NCBI GenBank assembly: GCA_003250175.1
Contig: QKHD01000023.1
Location: 1-6,510 of the forward strand
Reading direction: 5' to 3'
Length of the DNA: 6,510 nt
Source: Helicobacteraceae bacterium
GTDB lineage: Bacteria > Campylobacterota > Campylobacteria > Campylobacterales > SZUA-545
Shown: one piece after another, positions 5,898-6,510 of the stretch
How positions within the stretch are numbered: the stretch's first letter is position 1
Layout: the number at the start of each line of letters is the position of its first letter
Made by a program: the position numbers and the translations under genes
The notes under the pieces: generated by a model
What the model was told of the DNA's origin: nothing
The model's input: the letters and a program-made list of their open reading frames with translations, nothing else
Databases searched by the model: none

Positions 5898-6510
5898 CAC
5901 TGATCCAATTTAAATTCGATGGTCTGGGTCGCCCCTTGCTTCATGGCTACCCCGTTTTCGCTTTTCGGTTTGAACTTCCACCGCTTGATCGCCCGAAGGG
6001 CAGCCTGCTCGAAAATCCCCTCCGGAGAGGCCTGCACCACCTGGGCGCGTTCCACTCCGCCCTCTTCGTCGATAATAAACTGCACCACGACGTAACCCTC
6101 GATTTTTAGCCGCTTGGCGCGCATGGGGTACTGGGGCGGAATCCGAACCAAGGGAATAACGTTGCCGTCAAACATCCCCGCCCCTCCCGCAAAGGAGGCG
6201 TCGCCTAGGGAAAAGCTCTTGGCCAGGGCCAGCGGCGGCATCATGTCCGGAATGTCCATGGCGAGATTTTTGGGTTTGGGTGCCTGCTTTTGCTCCACCG
6301 CCATCTTGGGGATTTTGGGCAGCTCCTTGGGCTTGGGCAGCTCTTTTTTCACCCGCTCCTTCTCCTGGACCTGAAGGTTTTTGTTCATCCGGATAAAATC
6401 GACCATCTCGTACTCTTTGCCGTCCTTGGAGAGGGTGTTCTCCTGGGAGATCATCGACTCCATGAGCAGAAAGAAAAATACCGTGACCCCCAGACCGCCG
6501 GCGAACGCTA
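5897..6510 (-). CDS. tonB: TonB2-type energy transducer, 5' end off window
   Basis: The gene reads in from the right edge with its frame open to the end, so the ATG at 6463 is internal and about 203 C-terminal residues are seen. The visible start AFAGGLGVTVFFFLL is the latter part of the N-terminal membrane anchor. A periplasmic linker follows, with a Lys/Pro-rich stretch (about 54-92: KELPKPKELPKIPK, then QAPKPK). A glycine-rich segment leads into the TonB C-terminal domain (about 117-203). Its hallmarks are VIPLVRIPPQYPMRA, GYVVVQFIIDEEG, FEQAALRAIKRWKFKP and a final TIEFKLDQ. The short linker and VIPLVRI.PQYP pattern match TonB2-type proteins of marine Gammaproteobacteria better than classical E. 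coli TonB. It transmits proton-motive force from ExbB/ExbD to outer-membrane receptors for siderophores, haem or other nutrients. ExbB/ExbD genes are expected just upstream, outside the window. The TPR gene follows in a 1-bp stop-start overlap. Confidence 0.92.
   Translation of the reverse strand, partial: AFAGGLGVTVFFFLLMESMISQENTLSKDGKEYEMVDFIRMNKNLQVQEKERVKKELPKPKELPKIPKMAVEQKQAPKPKNLAMDIPDMMPPLALAKSFSLGDASFAGGAGMFDGNVIPLVRIPPQYPMRAKRLKIEGYVVVQFIIDEEGGVERAQVVQASPEGIFEQAALRAIKRWKFKPKSENGVAMKQGATQTIEFKLDQ

Larger units (their letters stand above)
688..6393. repeat. Dispersed palindrome TCCGGA, 19 copies
   Basis: Copies begin at 688, 701, 816, 1420, 1437, 2012, 2088, 2151, 2255, 2766, 2903, 3385, 3634, 3800, 4091, 4106, 6021, 6246 and 6388. 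About 2 would be expected by composition, and the same-composition palindrome ACCGGT was seen only twice (386, 3869). Sixteen copies lie in genes, spread over all three codon phases, and three lie between genes. None falls between 4112 and 6020. Confidence 0.7.

Noticed and set aside
5565..5903. A 112-codon plus-strand open frame opposite the TPR gene
   Set aside because: Complement of repeated helical TPR codons, with low-complexity Leu/Gln/Val composition.

Overview
The window is densely packed, with a GC content in the high 50s per cent in coding DNA. It most likely comes from a Gram-negative, probably marine proteobacterium. My best guess is a high-GC member of the Campylobacterota (Sulfurovum/Hydrogenimonas-like). 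The guess rests on a glutamate 5-kinase without a PUA domain, T-rich promoters with weak -35 boxes, and the overall feel of the proteins. No ribosomal marker is present, so this placement is an inference.

Left to right: (1) the 3' end of feoB (ferrous iron transporter) enters from the left and ends in a TCCGGA-based hairpin. (2) A single-gene unit follows, encoding a StlD/DarB-like beta-ketoacyl-ACP synthase III with its own promoter-like region. It converges on and overlaps a small, very acidic protein of unknown function on the minus strand. (3) An AT-rich spacer of about 250 bp (2207-2482) carries divergent promoter candidates and an 18-bp inverted repeat. (4) A plus-strand pair follows: putP (Na+/proline symporter) and proB (glutamate 5-kinase), 9 bp apart. 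(5) On the minus strand, a TonB2-type energy transducer (its N-terminus runs off the right edge) is followed by a periplasmic TPR protein whose ATG overlaps the tonB stop. The TPR gene's 3' end overlaps the 3' end of proB by 26 bp.

Functionally, putP-proB joins proline import to the first step of proline synthesis, which fits accumulation of proline as an osmoprotectant. tonB-TPR is the distal end of what is probably an ExbB/ExbD/TonB2/TPR energisation operon for outer-membrane receptors. FeoB at the other edge handles Fe2+ at the inner membrane. The DarB-like ketosynthase stands alone here, without visible aromatase or acyl-carrier partners.

The strongest non-gene signal is the palindrome TCCGGA. 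It occurs 19 times, about nine times more than base composition predicts, in all three codon phases and between genes. Also notable are the octamer TGTACAAT upstream of three separate transcription units and the inverted repeat in the putP leader. I found no rRNA, tRNA, CRISPR array, insertion sequence or clear undescribed system.
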